The position numbers were made by a program, and so were the translations under genes. A model generated the notes under the pieces. It was not told where the DNA came from. It saw only the letters and a program-made list of their open reading frames with translations, and ran no database searches. A stretch of 64,000 nucleotides of DNA from Myroides fluvii (GTDB lineage Bacteria; Bacteroidota; Bacteroidia; Flavobacteriales; Flavobacteriaceae): NCBI RefSeq assembly GCF_009792295.1, contig NZ_CP039934.1, forward strand, positions 2,562,501-2,626,500, in the 5' to 3' direction. Positions 53,801 through 63,100 of the stretch are shown here, piece after piece (position 1 is the first letter of the stretch; every line of letters starts with the position of its first letter).

Positions 53801-55986
53801 GTATTGTCTGCGGGTGGAGTAGGCGAGGTAGAGATATATAGGTCATAAAGATCAATGTCCGTTGCGTTTGTCCAGGAAAGCGAAACAGTTTCTTGTGTGA
53901 TTGTTGAATGTTGTACGTTGTCTGGTCTTGCGCAATGTGTAGCTTTAATCTTGAGGTTGTCTATTGCAGCAGGAGGCTGAATACCATTTCGATGATTGTT
54001 TACCCATTCAAAAATTAAACGTAGGTTTTGACCAGCTAACGATTGTATATTTCGCAGTAATTCGGCAGATTGAAAATCTGATGAATTTGAAAAAGCATTG
54101 GCGTCTAATTGAATAAATTCACTAGTAAGTGGCTGTATTTTGCGTCCTTTTGTTGGGGTGAAAGAGGTAGGTGTTAACCAAACAGTAAAGAAGTCTGTTT
54201 CCCTTTCTCCCATATTTCTCCAATCAAAGGTTACTAATAGATCTTGTACTGTAGCAGGAACAATAAAATCTTTATAGAGATGAGAAGCTTGTTTGATTGT
54301 AGTTGCATAAGAATTATAATCTTCACTATATCCTGTAATATACAAAGCGTTATTACCACCGTGATTGACTACATTGCCTATGGTCCATTTGTTGATGGAA
54401 TCGTTGATGATGCCGTAATCCTGTGTGTTTTCAAAGTTGTCAATAAAAGGTAAGACTACCGGAATCATTGGAGTACGTAGGTGATTTGGCCCTTGCCAAT
54501 CAGAAACAATAGACTGACCTGCTGAAGTTATACAGCTTGTTCGAACATAATATTCAAAAGCTGTATTTGGAGTCAAATGTTCAATGTTGTATTTAGGCTC
54601 GCTACAGTTTATTCCACTTGTTGTAGGAATACCAGTATTTAGAGGTTGAATTACGATTTCCCAATGCTCTGCATGTGGAGTCGTGTCCCATTGAATGAAG
54701 GACGATGTTACACTAAATGAAGTAGGAGGGGAACACAGGGGAATATCTTCAATAATTACGTTAGTAATCATAATTTCTTTTCCTTCTGTATCTTGCTGTG
54801 GAACGTGCCAGCCAATATGGACTGCGCCAGAGTATAAATTGCCTTGAGGATCGCGTAGTTCAATTACATCCTCTCTAAAATCCGTATTGTTGTATAAACG
54901 AGAAGCAACAAGGGTATGAGTGAAGTTAGTCGGATTAGTCCCTGCCGTAGCTAGCTTAACTGACATTGCATTGGGTAAATTAGCATCCGTTACTTTGTAG
55001 GTGTATTTCAGCCGTTGGTTTCCATTTAAGTTAATTTGTGGAGAAATCAACCAATCGTCGTTAGCTCCCTCAGTTCCCAATGTATACAATGAAACAACAT
55101 CCGTTGTAATGCGTTCATCTTCCTCATTTCTTGTGTGATCTTGTTTGAATAACCAGCTGCGATTATCTTCATTTTGATTGGTAATTGTCCAGCAAGTTCG
55201 CGTAGTAGAGGTAGGGGAAAAGGTTTCTACAAATGGAAATTGCGTTACGGGTCTACAGGGAATCGCATCTATTTTTAAATTTCGAATAGCAGCGGGTCTC
55301 ATAGGCCAACCTACTATACCGTTGGTCCATTCAAACACAAATTTAATCTCTTCACCTGCTAAATCTCCTAAGTTAATAGTTAGATTTTCATGCAAGAGAT
55401 TCCAATTTGAAACATAGCGATTGTTATTTAAATTAATACCCCCGCTATTTGCTACCGTAATCGCTTGATCTGCTTGAGGGGTGTACGAACTAGGAACAAT
55501 CCAAACACGCATATAATCCATCGGTTCCTCGATCATTAACATCCAATCTGTGTCAACATATCCTTCGCAGAACCAATCAAAGCTTACTGTGATATCGTTT
55601 ATGTTAGCGGGTAATTGGATTGTTTTATATACGTGTGAAACTGCTCTGGTTTCACGCGTATATGAAAATTGGCCTTCAATATTACTAAGGTATAAGCCGT
55701 GATTAGGTTCATTTTCAGCGCGTAATGCACTCGGAAAACCTACCCACCATTTATTGGTATGCGAATTAGCAAATTCCCATCCAACAGCATTGTTTTCAAA
55801 GGTTTCGTGTACTATGATATTAGGTAAGTTCCTTGTCGTATTTGGGGGAGGTTCAATTTCTGTAGATTCATCTATAGGAGTAATGGAGGGGATAAATAAA
55901 TTTGAAAAGGTTTCAGAGAATACTACACTTGGTATTGTTAATGCAGCAACAATAAGCCAAGTACCAATCCGTTTGGGGTACTTCAT
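50845..55986 (-). CDS. T9SS type B-sorted giant adhesin-like protein (1713 aa)
   Basis: A signal peptide (about 1-25) is followed by four jelly-roll units, each with an E-T-F/F-E start and most with a P-A-A-I-D-N end, three of them followed by fibronectin type III domains (W-T-N-A-T; Y-Y-V-W-V-R-S-S-C). A large middle domain (about 1100-1370; F-N-F-C-F-Y-G-N-T-Y-D-K and G-A-N-G-M-I-T-F) resembles outer-surface beta-sandwich modules. The last 83 residues, I-P-K-G-I-S-P-N-G-D to W-V-Q-I-N-Y, are the type B CTD. It shares domain types and CTD with the 1217-aa protein. It heads the operon substrate-PorP/SprF-PorE-like. Confidence 0.9.
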   Translation of the reverse strand: MKYPKRIGTWLIVAALTIPSVVFSETFSNLFIPSITPIDESTEIEPPPNTTRNLPNIIVHETFENNAVGWEFANSHTNKWWVGFPSALRAENEPNHGLYLSNIEGQFSYTRETRAVSHVYKTIQLPANINDITVSFDWFCEGYVDTDWMLMIEEPMDYMRVWIVPSSYTPQADQAITVANSGGINLNNNRYVSNWNLLHENLTINLGDLAGEEIKFVFEWTNGIVGWPMRPAAIRNLKIDAIPCRPVTQFPFVETFSPTSTTRTCWTITNQNEDNRSWLFKQDHTRNEEDERITTDVVSLYTLGTEGANDDWLISPQINLNGNQRLKYTYKVTDANLPNAMSVKLATAGTNPTNFTHTLVASRLYNNTDFREDVIELRDPQGNLYSGAVHIGWHVPQQDTEGKEIMITNVIIEDIPLCSPPTSFSVTSSFIQWDTTPHAEHWEIVIQPLNTGIPTTSGINCSEPKYNIEHLTPNTAFEYYVRTSCITSAGQSIVSDWQGPNHLRTPMIPVVLPFIDNFENTQDYGIINDSINKWTIGNVVNHGGNNALYITGYSEDYNSYATTIKQASHLYKDFIVPATVQDLLVTFDWRNMGERETDFFTVWLTPTSFTPTKGRKIQPLTSEFIQLDANAFSNSSDFQSAELLRNIQSLAGQNLRLIFEWVNNHRNGIQPPAAIDNLKIKATHCARPDNVQHSTITQETVSLSWTNATDIDLYDLYISTSPTPPADNTAATHSQITNPYRVTNLESNTRYYVWVRSSCSNTNKSFWIEGGNFITQQQPATLPLNDGFEARLNWSTDIKAINQWYKGNATANNSRHAIYISSNEGITNEYHVEKAAVAHIYRDIVIPTDVAELTISYDWKNKGEISRNNPKDYFRLLQIPIDSIPQSNSKIENNSIIATVGRTLHVNSTGWETTHTTLDVQEFQGQTIRLVFEWINDDKQGVQTPAAIDNFNVQASTCLSVKNLQANRVRHTENVRLTWTPQGGETKWEVYTIEQGAPAPTGTTRGIIVEHTPTLLLENVEAGQYFEYYIRAICEGETNASLWTGPAKFSYFIPPMCVDLEGGISDMPVSENNTYIICEQGPVTKQLEARYTPIKTTDDYVVESIDYAPPFPFFGGDLIDLTQDDYWSPTIDLGFNFCFYGNTYDKVLIGANGMITFSIAGEVENGRYAPESHTPWSFNQNIPFNPEGNRGPFVNTIFGVMQDLAPNYSPEDYSVNYQVLGTFPCRALVFNIYHMGLFFNSYNPSDIEGSTQTSQIVLYEGTNIIEVYVKNRPIAEDLGWGAHNGSRGLLGIQNEDGTRAHYPGMYPNDTIYRNTGAWTATNEAWRFTPNGEVAVDFKWYKNGEIYAEEEVINVEITESTNYTAKAIYKACEGNELVIERVFNFLKQDFNLEDISDLHLCNSKGKSTHIEVETLRNHVLSHLTNFNPEAFTIEFYKDEDLTQIVKGSIPLQANQRFYVKLNHIITSCFQVKSFEAIRIPALSITALSDITACEQIVLPNLKEGEGYFTQTSGQGKSYQAGTTYDITGKSTLYIYKKNQQGCEAETSFNITLYPTITANTIENQFINCDDFFILPELSEGNKYFTLPNGQGEELFPGKEIIEPTTLYIYAQNGTKQAFCYDETSFTINFENCNIPKGISPNGDGLNDSFDLSNHGIAKIQIFNRNGIEVYSHGLGYKKQWMGQDKSGNKLPAGTYYYILISHGKQRTGWVQINY

Positions 55987-56423
55987 AATAAATACAATTG
56001 ATTTAATTTATAACTGGTCTAAATTAAATTAAATTATCTGTATGTTATTTTAGGTGTAGTTGTGTAATTGGTACGATATTTTAGAAATAAAAAATAGTAG
56101 TATTTTTATTCTTCAGAATGCTTGAATTTTATCCTTATTAGGATAGGAAACTGTAGGAATAATAAAGAAATGTTAAGTAGTGTTATTTAACATTGTCTTG
56201 TGTTTTGTGTGTGTACTGTACAAGAATAGCTTTATACTTCAACTTTGGCTGAAATGTAACTGCATGTATCTTTTGTATTCAGTAGGATATATAGGGCATT
56301 AGGCGTGATTGTTGTGTTGTGAGGAAAAGGCATTTTCTTTCATTTTGAATCCGCTGTTAAACTTAGCACAGTAGAAATTGATCAAGTACCCCAACAGAAT
56401 ACAAAAGCAATAAGGTAAAAAGC
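55987..56423. other. Intergenic region upstream of the 1713-aa gene
   Basis: About 440 AT-rich bases. It should hold the promoter of the adhesin operon, but I see no exact consensus match near the start codon. Confidence 0.35.
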
Positions 56424-56460
56424 AAAAAAAAGCTACTCGATAAGGAGTAGCTTTTTTTTT
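56424..56460. terminator. Terminator after ccsBA
   Basis: AAAAGCTACTC pairs with GAGTAGCTTTT around GATAAG, with A and T runs on the two sides, so it can act in both directions; it is nearest the minus-strand ccsBA stop. Confidence 0.85.
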
Positions 56461-56476
56461 ATATATAAAAAGGGAT

Positions 56477-59400
56477 TTATTTTTTTAAGTGTTTTCTATA
56501 CTGAATAAAGGATAGCACACTGATTAGCGTTACAAATGCTAAGGACCACCAGATGATAGCAGGAGTAATTACTTTATCACCAGAAGCGTACGAGTGTAAT
56601 CCGCTTAAGTAGAAGTTAACTCCAAAGTAGGTCATCATAATGGCGTAATAGGCGAATACACTGAATACGTTGAATAACCAAGTACCGCGCATGGCAGGCA
56701 CTAAACGAGCGTGGATAACAAAAGCATAAACCATAATACTAATTAAAGCCCAGGTTTCTTTTGGATCCCATCCCCAATAGCGACCCCAACTTTCGTTGGC
56801 CCATTGTCCACCTAAGAAGTTTCCGATGGTTAGTAGTACTAAACCTACAGTCAAGGCCATCTCATTGATATACGTGATTTCCTTGATGTTTAGATCCATT
56901 TTTTTCTTGTTCTTACTATTGGTTAGAATCATTAGAATTAACGATACAATCCCTAGAATCATCCCCAAAGTAAAAGGACCATAACTACCAACGATAATGG
57001 CTACGTGGATAATTAACCAATACGAATCCAATACCGGTTGTAAGTTGGAAATTGCTGGATCCATATAGTTTAAGTGTGCACTCCATAAGATCATACCTGT
57101 AACAAAGGCTGTAGAGGCAATGGTAAGCTCTGATTTTCTACCAAAGTAAAGTCCAAATAAAGTAGTTGCCCAAGCAACATAGATTACCGATTCATAGGCA
57201 TCACTCCAAGGAGCGTGTCCTGAAACATACCAACGTACAGCTAAACCTAAGGTGTGAGTAACAAAGAGGATAAGCGTTAAGATATGACCTAGTTTGATCA
57301 TCTTACTGGCAAACTTACTTTGTTTTAAAATCGTCCAAATAATAAAGATAAACGAAAGAACAGCAGCCAACATATAGTATTTATACAAGGCTTTAAAAAT
57401 ATCGTATTGATTGTATAAAATCTCAAATTTAATTTTGTTATCTGACGGCATAACACTTTTTCCATACGAGTGTTGGAACGTATTGATGTGTTCTAAATAC
57501 TCGTTTGCTTTCGCGTAACTTTGTGTTTGTTTTGCTTCAAATAAAGCAGGAACATACATGCGAGAAAGAATGTTTTTTGTAAAGGTAGAATCCATTCCCG
57601 TCATCCCTGATTCATTTAACTCCAAAGGAGAAATCCATTTGTCGTTGTCGTGTTGAGGGATAGGGAAGATGGTTAAAATTCTCCCTGTAAAAGCTGCATT
57701 TAATAAAGCGACCTTGCCATCAAGATCCAAGTAATCCTTTTGGAATTGGTTCTTTACGCTAGCGTGGTTGGCTTCTTCTACGTATTTTAAAAGTTTGTAG
57801 TTTCCTTTGTCGTCAAAAAAGTCAACAAATGAAGCGTATTTACTACCAGCTTCTAAACCTAAAACTTCAACAATTTTATCATTTCCTCTTTTCAATTCAA
57901 TAATGGGTGCGAAGTACCAGAAGTTAGGTGCTCCTTCCATTTGTTGAGCGATTGTAAACTGGGTGATAGACAAGAAAACTTGGTCAGGAGTTAATCCTTG
58001 ATAGTTTTCTTTTTTATACACTTTTCTCAACAATTCTGAAGCGAATGTATTGATGGGTTTCATGCGTCCACCGTAATCTTGAATCACCAAATTACCAAAG
58101 TTAGCGGCGTGTTCTTTGTCGATGACGTTGGCGTGAATAATGGAGTCAATAACTGCTGCAGAAGGTTTAGCAGGTGCGTGTAAGTGCTGTGCAGAAGCTC
58201 CTAAAGAGAATAAGAGAACTAGAGCCGTTAGCATTCCTGCTTTCTTCTCTCTAATTTTATCTAATTTGCGTCTCAAATCAGCGAAACGCGAATTTTTGTC
58301 AAATAAAATCCAAATTAAACCTACATATAAGAAGAAGTAACCGATATATGTAATCCAAGTTCCCCAGAAATCGTGGTTTACAGATAAAATTGTTCCTTTT
58401 TCATCTGGGTCAAATTGCGCTTGGAAGAAGCGGTATCCTTGATAATCTAAAATATTGTTCATGTAAATACGCGCATCAAAAGAGTTTTCGCCATCTAAAA
58501 CCGTTACTTGGCTTTCAAAAGCAGAGTAGCTCTTTTCAGTACCTGGATATTTGTCTGCGATAAATTTATTCAGGCGTATTTGGAAAGGAGTTGTGTAAAC
58601 CTTACTACCATACAGCAAGGTGAATTCTAAATCACCCAGTTGAATCGCTTGAGGTTCGCCCATTCTTCCTGCTTTTCCTTTTAATACAACGTCTTTTTCT
58701 TGACCTTGAGCGCGAACAGTCACAATCAAAGCATCCGTAGTCATCTGATCTTTGAAATCACCATTTGAAGCAACAGTGGTTTTTCCTTTCATCGGTAGTT
58801 CAGGCAATACAAATTGCGTACCCGCCATGGTGTAAAGAGAACGGAAATTTAAAGGTTGTTTCTCATTGGCTGTTACATTTCCTGTAGATTGATCAGCCAT
58901 GACCATATAATTTCCTTCAAAAGGAGAATTGATAAAGAATTCACCATTTTCGGAGGTAATGTTGATGGCGCCTTCTGTAGGAGCGTTATAGCCGAATAAA
59001 ATACCGTGAATACTCGCTGCTTTTCCTTCTTCTAGGTAGTGTTCATGACGTTCACCATCACCAGATTCAACGAGTTTCAAGAAGTTTGTTCCGTTTGGAT
59101 CTGCTTCGATTACCTCTTCAGCAGCCATTACAAAGTCTTTGTATTCAACTTCAAAGGGAATACCATTGAAGTCTTTTTTCATTTTGAAGTGGTTGTTCGT
59201 TACTTGAGAGAAGTATTGATCCATTTCAAAAGTACGTCTTCTTGTTTCTCCTTCATATTCCCCATCAGCCATAACTGTTAAGAACGTCTTATCTGAGAAT
59301 ATGCTATCTGCCGTTTCCCCTTCGCGAATAGGCATCATACCTTCAAAACTGATATAGCGCGTAATAAAGGCACCAATCATGATTAAAATAAAGGCGGCGT

Positions 59401-59647
59401 GTAACATAAGGGTTGCCCATTTCTCTTTGGACAATAAGCGGTAGCGCTTGATATTTCCTATAAAGTTAAGTAGGAAAATGAACATAATTAACTCAAACCA
59501 TTTGGTGTTATAGATAAGAATCCTAGCGGTTGTCGTATTGTAGCGATCCTCAATAAAAGTTCCCAGGGCAAGGGCTACTGCAAATACAATGAAAAGAACA
59601 GCCATTAATCGGGTTGAGGAAAAAAAAGATATGATTTTTTTATCCAT
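56477..59647 (-). CDS. ccsBA: Fused ResB-CcsA cytochrome c maturation protein
   Basis: 1056 residues. The N-terminal part (about 1-480) is ResB/CcsB-like: membrane segments near 10-30, 50-65 and 80-100, a long periplasmic region, and another segment near 430-450. A middle periplasmic region (about 490-700) follows a second signal-like segment. The C-terminal part (about 740-1056) is CcsA with several membrane segments and the heme-binding WWD motif W-G-R-Y-W-G-W-D-P-K-E-T-W (954-966); His residues for heme lie in S-G-H-A-P-W and I-I-H-V-A. It exports heme and attaches it to cytochromes c (System II). The large fusion is usual for Bacteroidota. A TATTTTTG element lies at 59686-59679. Confidence 0.92.
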   Translation of the reverse strand: MDKKIISFFSSTRLMAVLFIVFAVALALGTFIEDRYNTTTARILIYNTKWFELIMFIFLLNFIGNIKRYRLLSKEKWATLMLHAAFILIMIGAFITRYISFEGMMPIREGETADSIFSDKTFLTVMADGEYEGETRRRTFEMDQYFSQVTNNHFKMKKDFNGIPFEVEYKDFVMAAEEVIEADPNGTNFLKLVESGDGERHEHYLEEGKAASIHGILFGYNAPTEGAINITSENGEFFINSPFEGNYMVMADQSTGNVTANEKQPLNFRSLYTMAGTQFVLPELPMKGKTTVASNGDFKDQMTTDALIVTVRAQGQEKDVVLKGKAGRMGEPQAIQLGDLEFTLLYGSKVYTTPFQIRLNKFIADKYPGTEKSYSAFESQVTVLDGENSFDARIYMNNILDYQGYRFFQAQFDPDEKGTILSVNHDFWGTWITYIGYFFLYVGLIWILFDKNSRFADLRRKLDKIREKKAGMLTALVLLFSLGASAQHLHAPAKPSAAVIDSIIHANVIDKEHAANFGNLVIQDYGGRMKPINTFASELLRKVYKKENYQGLTPDQVFLSITQFTIAQQMEGAPNFWYFAPIIELKRGNDKIVEVLGLEAGSKYASFVDFFDDKGNYKLLKYVEEANHASVKNQFQKDYLDLDGKVALLNAAFTGRILTIFPIPQHDNDKWISPLELNESGMTGMDSTFTKNILSRMYVPALFEAKQTQSYAKANEYLEHINTFQHSYGKSVMPSDNKIKFEILYNQYDIFKALYKYYMLAAVLSFIFIIWTILKQSKFASKMIKLGHILTLILFVTHTLGLAVRWYVSGHAPWSDAYESVIYVAWATTLFGLYFGRKSELTIASTAFVTGMILWSAHLNYMDPAISNLQPVLDSYWLIIHVAIIVGSYGPFTLGMILGIVSLILMILTNSKNKKKMDLNIKEITYINEMALTVGLVLLTIGNFLGGQWANESWGRYWGWDPKETWALISIMVYAFVIHARLVPAMRGTWLFNVFSVFAYYAIMMTYFGVNFYLSGLHSYASGDKVITPAIIWWSLAFVTLISVLSFIQYRKHLKK

Positions 59648-59764
59648 GAGTTGTTGATACGTTGTTTTTATAATGGAACAAAAATAACCAAAATGCCCAG
59701 TAAATGGGTATATTTAACTTATTATTTAGGTTTGAAAATAACTTTTTTTATGCGTAAAAAAAAT

Positions 59765-59772
59765 TAAATTTG
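59765..59772 (+). promoter_or_regulatory. -7 element (TAAATTTG) for the aminotransferase gene
   Basis: A perfect TAnnTTTG lies 84 bases before the start codon; no exact TTTG sits at the expected distance, only a T-rich stretch. Confidence 0.4.
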
Positions 59773-59855
59773 CACAGATCTTTACCTCATGTGATCGATG
59801 ATTAAAAAATCAACAAGGTTTGGTCGCTATTTAGTGAATTAATAAAAAATTAACC

Positions 59856-61055
59856 ATGCCAAAAATCTCTCAAAAAGGCATCGACATGCCTGAGTCTCCG
59901 ATTAGAAAATTGGTTCCTTTTGCTGAAAAAGCAAAACAAAAAGGACATTATGTTTATCACCTAAACATTGGTCAACCTGATATTAAAACGCCAGTCGACG
60001 CTTTACAAGCAGTAAAAGATGCAGATATTAAGGTTCTTGAATACAGTCATTCTGCAGGTTTTGAAAGTTATAGAATCAAATTAGCAAAGTATTATCAAGC
60101 ACACCAAATTGATGTGAATGCCCAGGATATTATCATCACAACGGGTGGGTCAGAAGCTTTGATGTTTGCTTTGGGGAGCACGATGGATCCCGGTGATGAA
60201 ATTATTATTCCAGAACCTTTCTATGCTAACTACAACGGATTCTCAATTTCAAATGGTGTTACCATTGTTCCGGTGATGTCGACGATTGATACAGGATTTG
60301 CTCTACCGGCTATTAGTGAGTTTGAAAAATTGATTACGCCCAAAACAAAAGCAATCTTAATTTGCAATCCAGGCAACCCTACGGGATACTTGTATTCAGA
60401 AGAAGAAATGAAGCAATTGGCTGCTTTGGTTATTAAGCACGATTTGTTTTTAATTGCCGATGAAGTGTACCGTGAATTTGCGTATGACGGATTTAAACAT
60501 ATTTCTGTAATGAGTATGCCAGAATTAGCCAATAACGCGATTATGATTGATTCAGTGTCTAAGCGTTATAGCATGTGTGGGGCTCGTATCGGATGTATTG
60601 TCTCTAAAAATAAAGAGGTAATGGATGCAGCAATGAAATTTGCTCAAGCGCGTCTTTCTCCTCCTACCTTTGAACAAATTGCCGCAGAAGCAGCTTTAGA
60701 TACCCCTCAATCGTATTTTGATGAAGTAATCACAGAGTACAGAGCGCGCCGTGATGTGTTTATTAAAGCACTACAAGAAATCGATGGAGTAGAAGTAACC
60801 GTTCCGAATGGTTCTTTTTACTGTGTGGCTAAATTCCCAGTGAAAGACGCCGATCATTTTGCGAAGTGGTTACTAGAAGACTACGACCTAAATGGGGATA
60901 CGGTAATGATTGCTCCGGCAGCTGGGTTCTATTCTACACCAGGCGTAGGATTAAACGAAGCGCGTATGGCTTATGTATTAAAGAAAGAAGATTTGATTCG
61001 CTCAGCCGAAGTTTTAAAAGAAGCTTTGAAAGTGTATCAAACTATCGAAAAATAA
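59856..61055 (+). CDS. Class I PLP-dependent aminotransferase (aspartate type)
   Basis: 399 residues, normal for the family. PLP-binding features: G-G-S-E-A-L (97-102), N-P-G-N-P-T-G (171-177), A-D-E-V-Y (201-205, Asp202 to the pyridine nitrogen) and the Schiff-base Lys236 in S-V-S-K-R-Y-S-M-C-G-A-R-I-G. The substrate-carboxylate arginine is expected near the C terminus (N-E-A-R-M-A-Y). Probably aspartate or aromatic amino acid transamination in the cytosol; exact specificity cannot be read. It is monocistronic with its own terminator. Confidence 0.88.
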   Translation: MPKISQKGIDMPESPIRKLVPFAEKAKQKGHYVYHLNIGQPDIKTPVDALQAVKDADIKVLEYSHSAGFESYRIKLAKYYQAHQIDVNAQDIIITTGGSEALMFALGSTMDPGDEIIIPEPFYANYNGFSISNGVTIVPVMSTIDTGFALPAISEFEKLITPKTKAILICNPGNPTGYLYSEEEMKQLAALVIKHDLFLIADEVYREFAYDGFKHISVMSMPELANNAIMIDSVSKRYSMCGARIGCIVSKNKEVMDAAMKFAQARLSPPTFEQIAAEAALDTPQSYFDEVITEYRARRDVFIKALQEIDGVEVTVPNGSFYCVAKFPVKDADHFAKWLLEDYDLNGDTVMIAPAAGFYSTPGVGLNEARMAYVLKKEDLIRSAEVLKEALKVYQTIEK

Positions 61056-61076
61056 TTTCCTTTAGAAGAATTTAGA

Positions 61077-61107
61077 CAAAACCACGTTTCGACGTGGTTT
61101 TTTTTTG
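61077..61107 (+). terminator. Terminator after the aminotransferase gene
   Basis: AAAACCACGT pairs with ACGTGGTTTT around a TTCG tetraloop, followed by more T. Confidence 0.9.
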
Positions 61108-61460
61108 GCTTTATCTAAGATATAGCTGTGAATAACTGTTCTTGTTACTAGCTCCCTATTTGCGTTTCCTTAGTACCAAGTTTTGATTCCTCTTTCTTTT
61201 TGCTCGACCTATCCTCGACTTTCCCTGGAGAATACGGGGAAAAACAGCCTTTTTGTCGAAGGCTTGTCCAAGGAATGTCCAAGGTGCCTTCAGGCTAATG
61301 GAATTACACTCAAAGCTTACCTAAAAGCAACACTTAGCACACGCTGTGTTTCTTTTTTTTTGCTTTTTTGTAAGGGCTTTTTTGTTTTTTTGCTTCTTCG
61401 CTTTTTTGTATAAATTCTCAATATTTAGAATTCTCACTTTCTTTCTTCTTTCCTATTTTA
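61108..61460. other. Intergenic region before the octamer array
   Basis: About 350 bases. The right part is a pyrimidine-rich stretch (TTTTTTGCTTCTTCGCTTTT) whose complement resembles the GCGAAAAAGCGAAAACAC text next to the heptamer array. No gene is seen. Confidence 0.4.
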
Positions 61461-61506
61461 TATTTTATTTTGGAGTTCGATGAATCTACACTTCGTTTCG
61501 ATTTCA
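61461..61506. repeat. Interspersed 45-bp sequence before the octamer array (copy 2)
   Basis: Its reverse complement begins AAATCGAAACGAAGTG and contains AGATTCATCGAAC and CCAAAA, matching 29091-29137 with only a few substitutions and one inserted base. Confidence 0.8.
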
Positions 61507-61509
61507 CCA

Positions 61510-62323
61510 TCTCACCATCTCATCATCTTACCATCTCATCATCTTACCATCTCATCATCTTACCATCTCATCATCTTACCATCTCATCATCTTACCATCT
61601 TACCATCTCATCATCTTACCATCTCATCATCTCACCATCTCATCATCTCACCATCTCATCGTCTCATCATCTCATCATCTTACCATCTCATCATCTTACC
61701 ATCTCATCATCTTACCATCTCATCATCTTACCATCTCATCATCTTACCATCTCATCATCTCACCATCTCATCATCTCATCATCTCACCATCTCATCATCT
61801 CACCATCTCACCATCTCACCATCTCACCATCTCACCATCTCACCATCTCATCGTCTCATCATCTCATCATCTCATCATCTCATCATCTCATCATCTCATC
61901 ATCTCATCATCTCACCATCTCACCATCTCATCGTCTCATCATCTCACCACCTCACCACCTCACCACCTCACCACCTTACCATCTTACCATCTCATCATCT
62001 TACCATCTCATCATCTTACCATCTCATCATCTCATCATCTCACCATCTCATCATCTCATCATCTCATCATCTCACCACCTCACCACCTCACCACCTTACC
62101 ATCTTACCATCTCATCATCTTACCATCTCATCATCTCATCATCTCACCATCTCATCATCTCATCATCTCATCATCTCATCATCTCATCATCTCATCATCT
62201 CACCATCTCACCATCTCATCATCTCACCATCTCACCATCTCATCATTTCACCATCTCATCATCTCACCACCTCACCACCTCACCACCTCACCACCTCACC
62301 ACCTCACCACCTCACCACTTCAC
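61510..62323 (+). repeat. Octanucleotide tandem array, about 102 copies of CATCTYAY
   Basis: The units are CATCTCAC, CATCTCAT, CATCTTAC and variants such as CACCTCAC and CGTCTCAT. Larger blocks repeat too: a 120-base (15-unit) block starting near 61946 recurs near 62066. Because the period is 8 and no unit contains a stop on this strand, all three forward frames stay open, giving false long Ser/His/Ile proteins. Confidence 0.95.
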
Positions 62324-63100
62324 ATTATGCGACATACTATACTATTTGTTTTGACGTAATAGGAGTTTAGTAAACACGACTCAAATGAAAAATACGCACA
62401 ATAAAGCGCGCTATAAGAGTATTAGGTGGTTAAATGTGTCTAGTGTTTAAAAAAATAAGAAAGTCGCTTAACGGGTAAATATGAAGGTTGTTTTTTTAGT
62501 AGGAGCGGATTAAATGCTACTTTGGGGTTAAAAAGACAGTGGAAAAGAAAAAGTGAATGGATGGTTTTTTATGCAAATGGAAGAAGAGGTGATTTTCGAA
62601 TAATATTCAGTTATTGTCCATGTTTACCGCTTTAGTATTCTGTTTTTGTCAATGAAAAAGAGCATGTGTTCTCCTCTGCTACTCTTTTGAATAAGTAAAA
62701 AGGACAATGGAGAATTTAATTATATGATTTATATCATGTTTTAGCACTTTTTTTTAGTGCGTATAGAAAATGAAACAACAAATGTCTTTTGTTTTTTGTA
62801 AAGTATTGATTGTTATGTTTTTAGATTGGATTCAATTTATTGGAACGTCGTCCTTGCTAATAAAATGAAACGCAATATATATATATAATGTGGATTTTTG
62901 TTATAGAAAAATAATAGCGTGAGAAGCGTCTAGTGACTTCAGGTTTTTTTTGTTTTAAGACGAATAAAAAATGAAAGGGATGTTTTGAGAATAGTAAAAG
63001 TAAAGTTGACAAATTGAAGTAATAAACGTTAGGAATACTTTATAGCTTCAATTGTTGAAAATATACAGAATAAGATTAATACGACACAAAATATTAAGTT
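62324..63100. other. Intergenic region before the terminal adhesin gene
   Basis: About 780 AT-rich bases. I see no gene, no repeat beyond a short TA run near 62877-62888, and no exact promoter consensus close to the next start codon. Confidence 0.4.

Noticed and set aside
61470-62370. Two overlapping long open frames (about 295 codons each) rich in Ser, His, Ile and Leu
   Set aside because: They are by-products of an octamer repeat lacking stop codons on this strand; all forward frames are open and no domain or signal is present.
62870-62895. TA-rich run as an origin or attachment site
   Set aside because: It is a short simple repeat with no DnaA boxes, flanking repeats or integrase nearby.
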